From Limiplasma sp031556335 (lineage in GTDB: Bacteria > Bacillota > Clostridia > Christensenellales > Aristaeellaceae), in NCBI GenBank assembly GCA_031556335.1, contig JAVBTE010000006.1, positions 1 to 15,463 of the forward strand: a stretch of 15,463 nucleotides of DNA. Direction: 5' to 3'. Numbering within the stretch: position 1 is the first letter of the stretch; each line of letters opens with the position of its first letter. The translations under genes and the position numbers were made by a program. Positions 1-6,488 of the stretch are shown in pieces. A model generated the notes under the pieces. It did no database searches. It was not told the DNA's origin and saw only the letters and a list, made by a program, of their open reading frames with translations.

Positions 1-41
1 CTTTCGCCGCTTTTTGCACCAAACTCTTCTTTTTTTCCCCC

Positions 42-112
42 TCGGCCGCGTGAAACGCGGCCGAAGAAGGGTCCAGGGCAAAGCCCTGGTGGGGTGCGGG
101 CAACGCCCCGCA
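42..112. repeat. Cluster of three GC-rich hairpins beyond the groEL 3' end
   Basis: Three inverted repeats follow one another. Positions 42-64 have 9-bp arms (TCGGCCGCG / CGCGGCCGA, loop TGAAA). Positions 73-89 have 7-bp arms (CCAGGGC / GCCCTGG, loop AAA). Positions 95-112 have 6-bp arms (TGCGGG / CCCGCA). None is followed by a T-run on either strand: on the groEL strand the last hairpin leads into GGGGGAAAAAAAG and the T5 run lies before the first hairpin. They are therefore poor intrinsic terminators for groEL. The block resembles dispersed palindromic intergenic repeats of GC-rich Clostridia, but this is inference because only one copy is in the window. Positions 1-41 show nothing recognisable. 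Confidence 0.5.
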
Positions 113-118
113 AAAACC

Positions 119-1750
119 TTAGTACATCCCGCCCATTCCGCCGCCGCCGCCCGCGGGCATCGCGGGTTCCGGCGCGGGAATGTCGGTCACCAGGCTTTCG
201 GTGGTCAAAATCAGCGCGGCCACGCTGGCGGCGTTTTGCAGAGCACTGCGGGTCACCTTGGTGGGGTCGGTAATGCCCCGCTCAATCATGTCCACATACT
301 CGCCCTTCAAGGCGTCGTAGCCATAGCCGTTCTTGTGGCTGTTCTTGATGTTCTCCACAATCACGCTGCCCTCGATGCCCGCGTTCACGGCAATCTGGCG
401 GAGGGGCTCTTCCAGGGCGCGGGCGATGATCTCAACGCCCGTCCGGGCGTCGCCGGCAAACTTGGAAAGCTCACCCTGCACATTGGCAAGCACGTTCAGC
501 AGCGCAACGCCGCCGCCGGGCACAACGCCCTCTTCCACAGCGGCGCGGGTGGCCGCCAAAGCGTCCTCAATGCGCAGCTTGCGCTCCTTCAGTTCGATTT
601 CGGTGGCAGCGCCCACCTGAATCACGGCCACGCCGCCGGCCAGCTTGGCCAACCGCTCCTGCAGCTTCTCGCGGTCATAATCGCTGGTGGTGTCCTCAAT
701 CTGCACGCGGATGCTGTTCACCCGGGCGTCGATGTCGGCCTTCTTGCCGGCGCCTTCCACAATGGTGGTGTTTTCCTTGTCCACCTTCACCTGGCGGGCG
801 GAACCCAGCATGTCCATGGTGGTCTCTTTCAGCTCCAGGCCCAGCTCTTCGGTAATCACCTGGCCGCCGGTCAGCACGGCGATGTCGCGAAGCATTTCCT
901 TGCGGCGGTCGCCAAAGCCGGGGGCCTTCACGGCCACGCAGGTAAAGGTGCCGCGCAGCTTATTCAAAACCAAAGTGGCCAGCGCTTCGCCTTCCACGTC
1001 CTCGGCAATAATCAGCAGCTTCTTGCCGGATTGCACCACCTGCTCCAGCACGGGCAAAATCTCCTGGATGTTGCTGATCTTCTTGTCCGTAATCAGAATC
1101 ATGGGGTTGTCCAGCACGGCTTCCATCTTCTCGGAATCGGTCACCATATAGGCGCTGGCATAGCCGCGGTCAAACTGCATGCCTTCCACGGTGATCATTT
1201 CGGTCTTCATGGTCTTGCTTTCTTCCACGGTGATCACGCCGTCTTTGCCCACGGTTTCCATGGCCTCGGAAATCAGCTGGCCAATGGTTTCATCGCCTGC
1301 GGAAATGCTGGCCACCTGGGCAATGGCCTGCTTGCCGCTGATGGGCTGGCTCAGCTTGGCCAGGCCGTCCACGGCGGCGGTCACGGCGGCTTCAATGCCG
1401 CGCTTCAAAATCATGGGGTTGGCGCCCGCCGCCAAATTGCGCAGGCCTTCGTGCACGATGGCCTGGGCCAAAAGCGTGGCGGTGGTGGTGCCGTCGCCGG
1501 CCACATCGTTGGTCTTGGTGGCCACTTCCTTCACCAGTTGGGCGCCCATGTTTTCAAAAGCGTCCTCCAGCTCAATTTCCTTGGCAATGGTCACGCCGTC
1601 GTTGGTAATCAGGGGCGCGCCATATTTCTTGTCCAGCACCACGTTGCGGCCCTTGGGCCCCAGGGTGATCTTCACGGTATCGGCTAGGGCGTCCACGCCG
1701 GCCTGCAGGGCCCGGCGGGCCTCCTCGCCGTATTTCAGTTGCTTCGCCAT
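119..1750 (-). CDS. groEL: 60 kDa chaperonin GroEL
   Basis: This is the large ATP-dependent chaperonin subunit, which forms a double heptameric cytosolic ring and folds proteins together with GroES. The 543-residue length is normal for the family. Visible landmarks are the N-terminal MAKQLKYGEEAR, the ITLGPKGRNVVLDKK segment near residues 28-42, the nucleotide-binding GDGTTT at 85-90, the LKERKLRIEDAL and VVPGGGVAL stretch of the equatorial domain, and the glycine/methionine-rich C-terminal tail ending in GGMGGMY. The ATG start is preceded by AGGAGG at 8 nt spacing. It lies 62 nt downstream of groES on the same strand, so the two form one operon, expected to be controlled by HrcA through the CIRCE site upstream of groES. 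I see no convincing intrinsic terminator after the stop. Long open frames on the opposite strand here are shadows. Confidence 0.99.
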   Translation of the reverse strand: MAKQLKYGEEARRALQAGVDALADTVKITLGPKGRNVVLDKKYGAPLITNDGVTIAKEIELEDAFENMGAQLVKEVATKTNDVAGDGTTTATLLAQAIVHEGLRNLAAGANPMILKRGIEAAVTAAVDGLAKLSQPISGKQAIAQVASISAGDETIGQLISEAMETVGKDGVITVEESKTMKTEMITVEGMQFDRGYASAYMVTDSEKMEAVLDNPMILITDKKISNIQEILPVLEQVVQSGKKLLIIAEDVEGEALATLVLNKLRGTFTCVAVKAPGFGDRRKEMLRDIAVLTGGQVITEELGLELKETTMDMLGSARQVKVDKENTTIVEGAGKKADIDARVNSIRVQIEDTTSDYDREKLQERLAKLAGGVAVIQVGAATEIELKERKLRIEDALAATRAAVEEGVVPGGGVALLNVLANVQGELSKFAGDARTGVEIIARALEEPLRQIAVNAGIEGSVIVENIKNSHKNGYGYDALKGEYVDMIERGITDPTKVTRSALQNAASVAALILTTESLVTDIPAPEPAMPAGGGGGMGGMY

Positions 1751-1812
1751 ACAAACTTCCTCCTCAATCTGCCGGAAAGTAACCGGCTTTCAAATTGCTC
1801 CGCGAAAAACGC

Positions 1813-2097
1813 TTATTCCACCACGGCCAAAATGTCGCTCTGCCGAACAATGATCAGCTCCTGGCCGTCCACTTTTACTTCGGTGCCGGCATATTTGCTG
1901 TAAATCACCTTTTGGCCCGCTTTCACCTGCATGGTGATCTCTTTGCCGTCCACGTTCCCGCCGGGGCCCACCGCAAGCACTTCCGCCATTTGGGGCTTTT
2001 CCTTGGCCGCGCCGGTCAACACAATTCCGCTCTTGGTGGTCTCTTCCGTTTCCACGTTTTTGATAACCACGCGGTCGCCCAGAGGTTTCACGTTCAT
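1813..2097 (-). CDS. groES: 10 kDa co-chaperonin GroES
   Basis: This is the heptameric lid of the GroEL chamber. The 94-residue length is typical. The N-terminus MNVKPLGDRVVIKNVETEE is characteristic, the mobile loop (about residues 17-33) contains the GroEL-contacting IVL tripeptide at 25-27, and the C-terminal half has the family pattern GTEVKVDGQELIIVRQSDILAVVE. The ATG is preceded by GGGAGG at 7 nt spacing. It is the first gene of the groES-groEL operon; the promoter and CIRCE operator lie directly upstream. I see no unusual residues. Confidence 0.99.
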   Translation of the reverse strand: MNVKPLGDRVVIKNVETEETTKSGIVLTGAAKEKPQMAEVLAVGPGGNVDGKEITMQVKAGQKVIYSKYAGTEVKVDGQELIIVRQSDILAVVE

Positions 2098-2133
2098 AGG
2101 ATATCCTCCCTTATTTTGAATATCGTTTTGGGG

Positions 2134-2166
2134 CTGTTAGCACTCATGCCATTCGAGTGCTAACAG
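2134..2166. promoter_or_regulatory. CIRCE operator (HrcA binding site)
   Basis: The sequence is a perfect TTAGCACTC-N9-GAGTGCTAA at 2137-2163. The palindrome extends to 12 bp per arm (CTGTTAGCACTC / GAGTGCTAACAG, spacer ATGCCATTC). It matches the established CIRCE consensus with no mismatch and lies between the predicted groES promoter and the groES start. HrcA repression of groESL, relieved by heat shock, is inferred. The hrcA gene is not in the window. Confidence 0.98.
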
Positions 2167-2173
2167 CATTGTT

Positions 2174-2202
2174 AGTTTACGTCATTTGTGCCCATGTCGC
2201 AA
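2174..2202 (-). promoter_or_regulatory. Predicted sigma-A promoter of groES-groEL
   Basis: On the minus strand, a -35 box TTGCGA (2197-2202) and a -10 box TAAACT (2174-2179) are separated by 17 nt. The predicted start of transcription, near 2167, abuts the CIRCE palindrome, the usual arrangement for HrcA-repressed chaperone genes. The -10 is only a 4/6 match and is not TGn-extended, unlike the other promoters in this window. Confidence 0.6.
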
Positions 2203-2347
2203 GCCCATCTATCCCGGAAATGCGCCTTCCTTCTTCTTTCCCCGCGAAAATTTAACCACTCCGCTTGCATTTTCTTGTGTTCTTCTTTGTTATCTCAAAT
2301 TTTCTTCGTTTTTCACGTTTTTTTCATTTTCCCTTGCTTGCCGAACA

Positions 2348-2356
2348 TGCTATAAT
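2348..2356 (+). promoter_or_regulatory. Extended -10 promoter of mutY
   Basis: TGCTATAAT is a perfect -10 hexamer with the TGn extension, 28 nt upstream of the mutY start. No good -35 hexamer is visible at 16-18 nt. The preceding ~120 bp (about 2220-2340) is notably T-rich for this GC-rich region and contains no gene I can support. Confidence 0.65.
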
Positions 2357-2384
2357 ACTTTCATTGCAGAAAGGACGAAACGAT

Positions 2385-3446
2385 GTGTTCAGCAGCTTTT
2401 CCATGGCGACCTCCCTGCTTGCCTGGTATCATTCCGTCAAGCGAGACCTTCCCTGGCGGCAAACCCATGACCCGTACCATATTTGGATTTCCGAAATCAT
2501 GCTGCAACAAACCCGGGTGGAGACCGTAAAATGTTACTATCAGCGGTTTTTATCCCTTTTTCCCACGGTGGAGGCTCTGGCGGTCGCCCCCCAGGAGCAG
2601 GTACTCAAGGCCTGGGAAGGGCTTGGCTATTACAGCCGGGCCCGAAACCTGCACAAGGCCGCCCAAACCATTACAAGCGAGCTGGGCGGAAAATTTCCCC
2701 GCACCTACGAGGACATCCTCCGGTTGTCCGGCATCGGAGCCTACACGGCGGGGGCGGTGGCCAGCATTGCTTTTGGGCAGCGGGTGCCCGCCATCGACGG
2801 CAATGTGTACCGGGTGGCCGCCCGGTTTTTCGGCGTCCGGGAAGACGTGGGCGCGCCCCAAACCCAGCGCAAGCTGCGGCAACTGGTAGTCGATAGCTTG
2901 CCAAGCGAACAGGTGGGCGATTATAACCAGGCCCTGATGGAGCTTGGGGCCACGGTGTGCCTTCCCGGCACGCCCAAGTGCGACCTGTGCCCCTTCCAGA
3001 CGACCTGCGACGCCTATGGGGAGGGAGACGCGGAAAGCCTGCCCGTTCACGAAAAAAAACGCCCGCCCAAAGCGGTGGACGTGGCGGTGTGCCTGCTGAC
3101 CTATGAAGGCCAAATCCTGGTCATGCGCCGTTCCCAGCGCATGCTGGAAGGCCTGTATGTGTTTGACCTCATCGAGGACGAAACGCAGCCCCAGGGCATC
3201 CTTGAAGCGCTCCGGGAGCAGGGCTTTTCCTGCGGCGACCCCGCGTTTCTTTGCGAGGCCCGGCATGTGTTCACCCACCGGGTTTGGAACATGCGGGTGT
3301 ACCACTTGCCCCTGTCCCAAAAACCGGACCCGGCCCTGCTCCATTCCCTCCACGCCCGCCTGGCGGCCCCGGGAGAACTGCCCTCTTTGCCTTTTCCCAC
3401 CGCCATGAAGGCCGCCAAAGAACAGGCGCTGTCCCTGCATTTGTAA
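2385..3446 (+). CDS. mutY: Adenine DNA glycosylase MutY
   Basis: MutY removes adenine mispaired with 8-oxoguanine or guanine in base excision repair. With a GTG start at 2385 the protein is 353 aa. This start has AGAAAGGA (2368-2375) 9 nt upstream and sits just after the extended -10; a later ATG at 2403 lacks a ribosome binding site. The catalytic residues are E37 (in SEIMLQQT) and D138 (in AIDGNVYRV), with the helix-hairpin-helix LSGIGAYTAGA at 114-124. The iron-sulfur cluster ligands are C192, C199, C202 and C208 (C-x6-C-x2-C-x5-C). A C-terminal MutT/NUDIX-like 8-oxoG recognition domain starts around residue 225 (VAVCLLTYEGQILVMRRS). The gene is divergent from groES. No terminator is seen after it, and the next gene's -35 box overlaps its stop codon. 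Confidence 0.97.
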   Translation: MFSSFSMATSLLAWYHSVKRDLPWRQTHDPYHIWISEIMLQQTRVETVKCYYQRFLSLFPTVEALAVAPQEQVLKAWEGLGYYSRARNLHKAAQTITSELGGKFPRTYEDILRLSGIGAYTAGAVASIAFGQRVPAIDGNVYRVAARFFGVREDVGAPQTQRKLRQLVVDSLPSEQVGDYNQALMELGATVCLPGTPKCDLCPFQTTCDAYGEGDAESLPVHEKKRPPKAVDVAVCLLTYEGQILVMRRSQRMLEGLYVFDLIEDETQPQGILEALREQGFSCGDPAFLCEARHVFTHRVWNMRVYHLPLSQKPDPALLHSLHARLAAPGELPSLPFPTAMKAAKEQALSLHL

Positions 3447-3469
3447 AGTTCCCGTGTTTCTGCTATACT
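3441..3469 (+). promoter_or_regulatory. Predicted promoter for the GT-C-like membrane protein gene
   Basis: A -35 box TTGTAA (3441-3446) overlaps the mutY stop codon. A 17-nt spacer separates it from the -10 box TATACT (3464-3469), which is preceded by TGC, giving an extended -10. The predicted transcription start is about 3476, immediately before the hairpin at 3477-3508. Confidence 0.7.
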
Positions 3470-3476
3470 TTTCCCT

Positions 3477-3508
3477 GGAGTTTCAAGGGCCCTTGCCCTT
3501 GAAACTCC
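3477..3508 (+). other. Perfect 14-bp hairpin at the predicted mRNA 5' end
   Basis: GGAGTTTCAAGGGC (3477-3490), loop CCTT and GCCCTTGAAACTCC (3495-3508) form a perfect 14-bp stem with a 4-nt loop. It is not followed by a T-run on either strand, so it is not a typical intrinsic terminator for mutY. Its first base falls about where transcription from the promoter at 3441-3469 should begin. It may act as a 5' RNA-stabilising stem, or be a dispersed palindromic repeat; the flanking AAAACCTTA also occurs beside the hairpins at 42-112. Confidence 0.7.
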
Positions 3509-3545
3509 GCTTCCCCAAAACCTTACATAGGGAGATCCCTGCCTT

Positions 3546-5114
3546 GTGAAATCGCTTGAAACCCCCGCCTGGACGCGCTTTGACCGTTTCGCCCTCGGGG
3601 CCGTGGGCCTCGCTGTGTCCCTTGTGTTTTTCTATCTGTCCGCCTTTTGCCTGCTGAACACCTATATTTTTGATCCCAAGGACCGCTTTGTGGAGCATAT
3701 GCTTCGCGTTGCGGACCCCGTATGGCTCAACCTGTGCGTTGTTTTGTGCATCCTTTTTGCGCTCAGGCTTTTCCTGCGCCTTGAAAAAAGGCTCTCCCTG
3801 CGCTTTTGTACAGGCATTTTTCTTGCCCTCGTCTTTGGCCTTGGGGCGCTTTGGTCCCTGTCCCTGGATTTTTTCTGCCGCGCCGATTCCCGGGCCTGCT
3901 ATAACGCCGGCATCAACTTCGCCCAGGGCTTGCCCTTCAACCAGCTGGGCTACTTTCGCAACTATCCCTACCAAATCGGGTATACCCTTTATTGCGAGCT
4001 TTTTATCCGCATTTTTGGCGACAGCTGCGCCCCCCAGATCGGCGCTTTCAACGCGCTCTTTTTGGCCCTGGCCTATGGCGCCATTCTCAGCCTGCTCTGG
4101 AAAAGCCAGCGGAACAAGCGCCTCCAGCTGTGCGCCATGGCCATGCTGGGCCTGTGCCTCCAGCCCATTTTGTATTCCACCTTCATCTACGGCACCCTGC
4201 CCGGCCTTTGTTTCGCCCTGTGGGCCGTCTTCTTTGCCTATCTTTGGATGAAAAACGGTCGGGCTTGGCATCTGCTTCTCTCCGCCCTTCTCTGCGCCCT
4301 GGCCATTGTGCTCAAACAAAACCACTGGATCACCGCGCTGGCCCTTTTCCTTTTGCTGGGCCTTTTTTGCCTGTCCGCCCGCCGTTTCAGGCAGCTGCCC
4401 CTGGTGCTTGCGCTGCTGGTGTTGCCCGTTTTGGCCACCTCCTCTTTGCAAGCCGCCTTTGAGGCCCGCATCGGCCAAAAGCTGGGCAAGGGCACGCCGC
4501 TTGTCGCCTGGATGGCCATGGGCCTCCAGGAAGGGTCACGGGCGGCGGGCTGGTATAACTCCTACACCGTTCAGGCCCTGGCCCGGGCCAACTACGACCC
4601 GGCCATGGCAGAGGCCCAGTGCTGGGAAGACGTGCAGGATCGGCTCAAGGTTTTTGCCGCCGATCCCGCCTACGCCCTTTCCTTCGCGCACAACAAAATG
4701 GTCTCCCAGTGGGGGGAGACCACCTTTGAGTCCTTATGGCTCAATTATAACCTCAAGTTCCAGTCTCCCCCGCCCGCTTTCCAAAAAAGCGTCATGCAGG
4801 GCCCTGCCGCGCCCTATGTGGAACGCTATATGGACGGCTATTCCATCCTCCTCTTTGGTTCCTTTGCCCTGGGGGCTTTGCTGCTGGTTGTGGGCAAAGG
4901 GGCCAGGGGCCGGAACTGGGCCTCCGCTTTTCCCATGGCCGCTTTTGTCATGGTGGTTTTCGGCGGCTTCCTCTACCACATGCTTTTTGAGGCCAGCTCC
5001 GAGTATCTGTTCATCTATCTTCCCCTCATGGCGCCTGTTGGGGCCTGGGTATTGGCCCGCCCCCTTCGGTTTCGGGGCGCAGCCTCCGGAAAAGAAGGTC
5101 TTTCAGCAAAATAA
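3546..5114 (+). CDS. Polytopic membrane protein, probable GT-C family glycosyltransferase
   Basis: This 522-residue protein has many hydrophobic segments; clear ones lie near residues 15-40, 58-77, 88-108 and 160-180, with more up to about 300 and two near the C-terminus. After the third segment comes a loop with D108 and D114 (SLDFFCRADSRACYNAG), followed by RNYPYQIGY at 138-146. An acidic first extracytoplasmic loop followed by a YPxQxG motif is the pattern of GT-C enzymes of the protein O-mannosyltransferase/GT39 type, which use lipid-linked sugar donors on the outer face of the membrane. The acceptor is unknown. The GTG start at 3546 follows AGGGAG (3529-3534) at 11 nt, and no nearby ATG fits. 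The last 89 bp overlap the convergent acyltransferase gene. Transfer activity is inferred from topology and motifs only. Confidence 0.75.
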   Translation: MKSLETPAWTRFDRFALGAVGLAVSLVFFYLSAFCLLNTYIFDPKDRFVEHMLRVADPVWLNLCVVLCILFALRLFLRLEKRLSLRFCTGIFLALVFGLGALWSLSLDFFCRADSRACYNAGINFAQGLPFNQLGYFRNYPYQIGYTLYCELFIRIFGDSCAPQIGAFNALFLALAYGAILSLLWKSQRNKRLQLCAMAMLGLCLQPILYSTFIYGTLPGLCFALWAVFFAYLWMKNGRAWHLLLSALLCALAIVLKQNHWITALALFLLLGLFCLSARRFRQLPLVLALLVLPVLATSSLQAAFEARIGQKLGKGTPLVAWMAMGLQEGSRAAGWYNSYTVQALARANYDPAMAEAQCWEDVQDRLKVFAADPAYALSFAHNKMVSQWGETTFESLWLNYNLKFQSPPPAFQKSVMQGPAAPYVERYMDGYSILLFGSFALGALLLVVGKGARGRNWASAFPMAAFVMVVFGGFLYHMLFEASSEYLFIYLPLMAPVGAWVLARPLRFRGAASGKEGLSAK

Positions 5115-6291
5115 ACTTGAACACCGCCCGGGGGTTTTCCGGGGCGATGGCATACAGCTGGCCGTCCACCATGACCTCAAAGCAGGTCTTTTTTTCATGG
5201 GGAAACACGCCGGACAGGCTGTTGTCGATCACCCAGTCCGCCGTCTGGCCGTCCACGGTCCCCGTCACGTTCAGCGCGTCCAGGGTCAGGCGCGCCTCCC
5301 CCTGGCCCACAGGGAACAGCTTGCCGTTTTCGGCAATGCGAAGCAGCCTTACCGGCTCGGCATAGGCAAAGCCCGGCAAAAGCCGCTTGCGGTACTCCTC
5401 CGTTTGCCACCGCCACCACGCGGTGGGGGTATCAAAGGCGGTCTGTTGCCCCTTTGCCGGCGCCAGCAGGCCGTATTCGTCCATCTCCGCCGCGTATCCG
5501 CAATGGCCGCACCAAAGGCGGCTGCCCTTGGCTGTCATGGCAAATTCCTGTCCGCATCCCGGGCACAAAAACAAAAGCTGCTCCAAACCCTCCGCCTTGC
5601 GCGGTTTCCGGGCGGCAATTCTGCGCTGCTTTTGCCATTCGTAGTCGTCAAAGGCAAGGCCCTCCACCACCCGGCGATAGATGGCCTCGTCGTCCAAGCG
5701 GCCCAACTCCTCCGCCGAAAACAATTGCCAGGCCCGGCTTTCAACGCGGGAGGGGCGAAAGCCCTTCATGTTCCACTTGGGGAACCCCATGTGCGCCCCC
5801 GTTGTGTGCAGCGCCACCACCGGCACCCGGGCCAGGCGCAGCAGCTTGGCAATGCTGGGGTCGATCAGGGTGTCCTGCCCGGTAAAGGAGCTTTGCCCGG
5901 CGGGGAACAGCACGGGCACATCCCCCCGCCCCAGCACCCGCATAATGTTGCGCACGGACTGCACGTCGGAAACAAACTGCTGCTTGGGAAAGCAGCCCAT
6001 CAGGGTCAACAGCCACGCCAGCAGGGGATTTTGAAAGTACAGGGCCGCGGACATAAAGTTCAGCTTCTGTGGATACATGGCCGCCGCGGTAATCAGAAAA
6101 TCGATATTACAGCTATGATTGCATAATAGAAGATACGGCGGTCGAAGTTCCCGGATCTGGGTCAGGTCCGCCCGAAAGCGGAATACCACCTTCAAAAACA
6201 GCGAAATCAGCGCGTTGGCGATGGCGTAGATCACCGCGTTGGGTTTTCGCGCGATCACCGGCCTTCGCTTTTTCGGCTCCGGTTTTCGCAA
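5026..6291 (-). CDS. PlsC-type acyltransferase with C-terminal zinc ribbon
   Basis: This is a 1-acylglycerol-3-phosphate acyltransferase-family protein, expected to acylate a lysophospholipid or related acceptor at the membrane. Residues are numbered from the upstream TTG at 6306 (426 aa). A basic N-terminus and a hydrophobic stretch (23-42) precede the catalytic H-x4-D motif NHSCNID (63-69) and a GCFPKQQF motif-II segment (104-111). Motif III reads FPAGQSS (134-140) where the family usually has FPEGT, so the glutamate is alanine. A zinc ribbon follows: C248-x2-C251-x14-C266-x2-C269. The C-terminal ~150 residues are unassigned. No ATG fits. I prefer the TTG at 6291 (421 aa), which has GGAGG 5 nt upstream; the TTG at 6306 also has a GGAG. 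The 3' end overlaps the convergent membrane-protein gene. Confidence 0.85.
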   Translation of the reverse strand: MRKPEPKKRRPVIARKPNAVIYAIANALISLFLKVVFRFRADLTQIRELRPPYLLLCNHSCNIDFLITAAAMYPQKLNFMSAALYFQNPLLAWLLTLMGCFPKQQFVSDVQSVRNIMRVLGRGDVPVLFPAGQSSFTGQDTLIDPSIAKLLRLARVPVVALHTTGAHMGFPKWNMKGFRPSRVESRAWQLFSAEELGRLDDEAIYRRVVEGLAFDDYEWQKQRRIAARKPRKAEGLEQLLFLCPGCGQEFAMTAKGSRLWCGHCGYAAEMDEYGLLAPAKGQQTAFDTPTAWWRWQTEEYRKRLLPGFAYAEPVRLLRIAENGKLFPVGQGEARLTLDALNVTGTVDGQTADWVIDNSLSGVFPHEKKTCFEVMVDGQLYAIAPENPRAVFKFILLKDLLFRRLRPETEGGGPIPRPQQAP

Positions 6292-6342
6292 TGCTACCTC
6301 CGTCAATCATACTCCCCCTTTTCCGCTCCAATGAGCAGGTCC

Positions 6343-6370
6343 AGTATAGCAGATCATGCGCGTTTTGCAA
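6343..6370 (-). promoter_or_regulatory. Predicted promoter of the acyltransferase gene
   Basis: On the minus strand there is a -35 box TTGCAA (6365-6370), a 16-nt spacer and a -10 box TATACT (6343-6348) preceded by TGC. The predicted transcription start is near 6336, giving a leader of about 30-45 nt to either candidate TTG start. Confidence 0.65.
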
Positions 6371-6419
6371 TTGAGGCTCTGGTATTCTTGGGAACAATCT
6401 GCCAAATCGTATGCCCGCT

Positions 6420-6448
6420 TTTCCAAACCCTGGTTCTTGTGGTATACT
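6420..6448 (+). promoter_or_regulatory. Predicted promoter of pgi
   Basis: TATACT (6443-6448) is preceded by TGG (6440-6442), an extended -10. The -35 candidate TTTCCA (6420-6425, 4/6 match) lies 17 nt upstream. The start codon is 40 nt downstream of the -10. Confidence 0.6.
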
Positions 6449-6488
6449 AAAAAATGAGACAAGACGGGTTTTGAAAGGATGGGCTGGC

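Noticed and set aside
14..1687. A 557-codon open frame on the plus strand across groEL
   Set aside because: It is antisense to an unambiguous GroEL. The translation is low-complexity (rich in G, H, L, Q), as expected from a GC-rich reverse frame, and has no recognisable domain.
2265..2384. N-terminal extension of MutY back to an ATG at 2265
   Set aside because: The extra ~40 residues come from the T-rich upstream region and include the -10 box and the ribosome binding site. They do not match MutY N-termini. The GTG at 2385 has a proper site and gives the standard register.
2383..2526. ATG at 2383 that shares the mutY ribosome binding site but opens a different frame
   Set aside because: It yields a 47-codon frame ending in TAA within mutY with no recognisable features; probably chance.
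4306..6126. A 606-codon plus-strand frame spanning the end of the GT-C-like gene and the acyltransferase gene
   Set aside because: It runs through two better-supported genes in other frames and is rich in P, S, W and R. It has no coherent domain or start site.
6411..6488. N-terminal extension of Pgi back to an ATG at 6411
   Set aside because: The extension would be encoded by the promoter region. The ATG at 6489 has a good ribosome binding site and gives a normal N-terminus.
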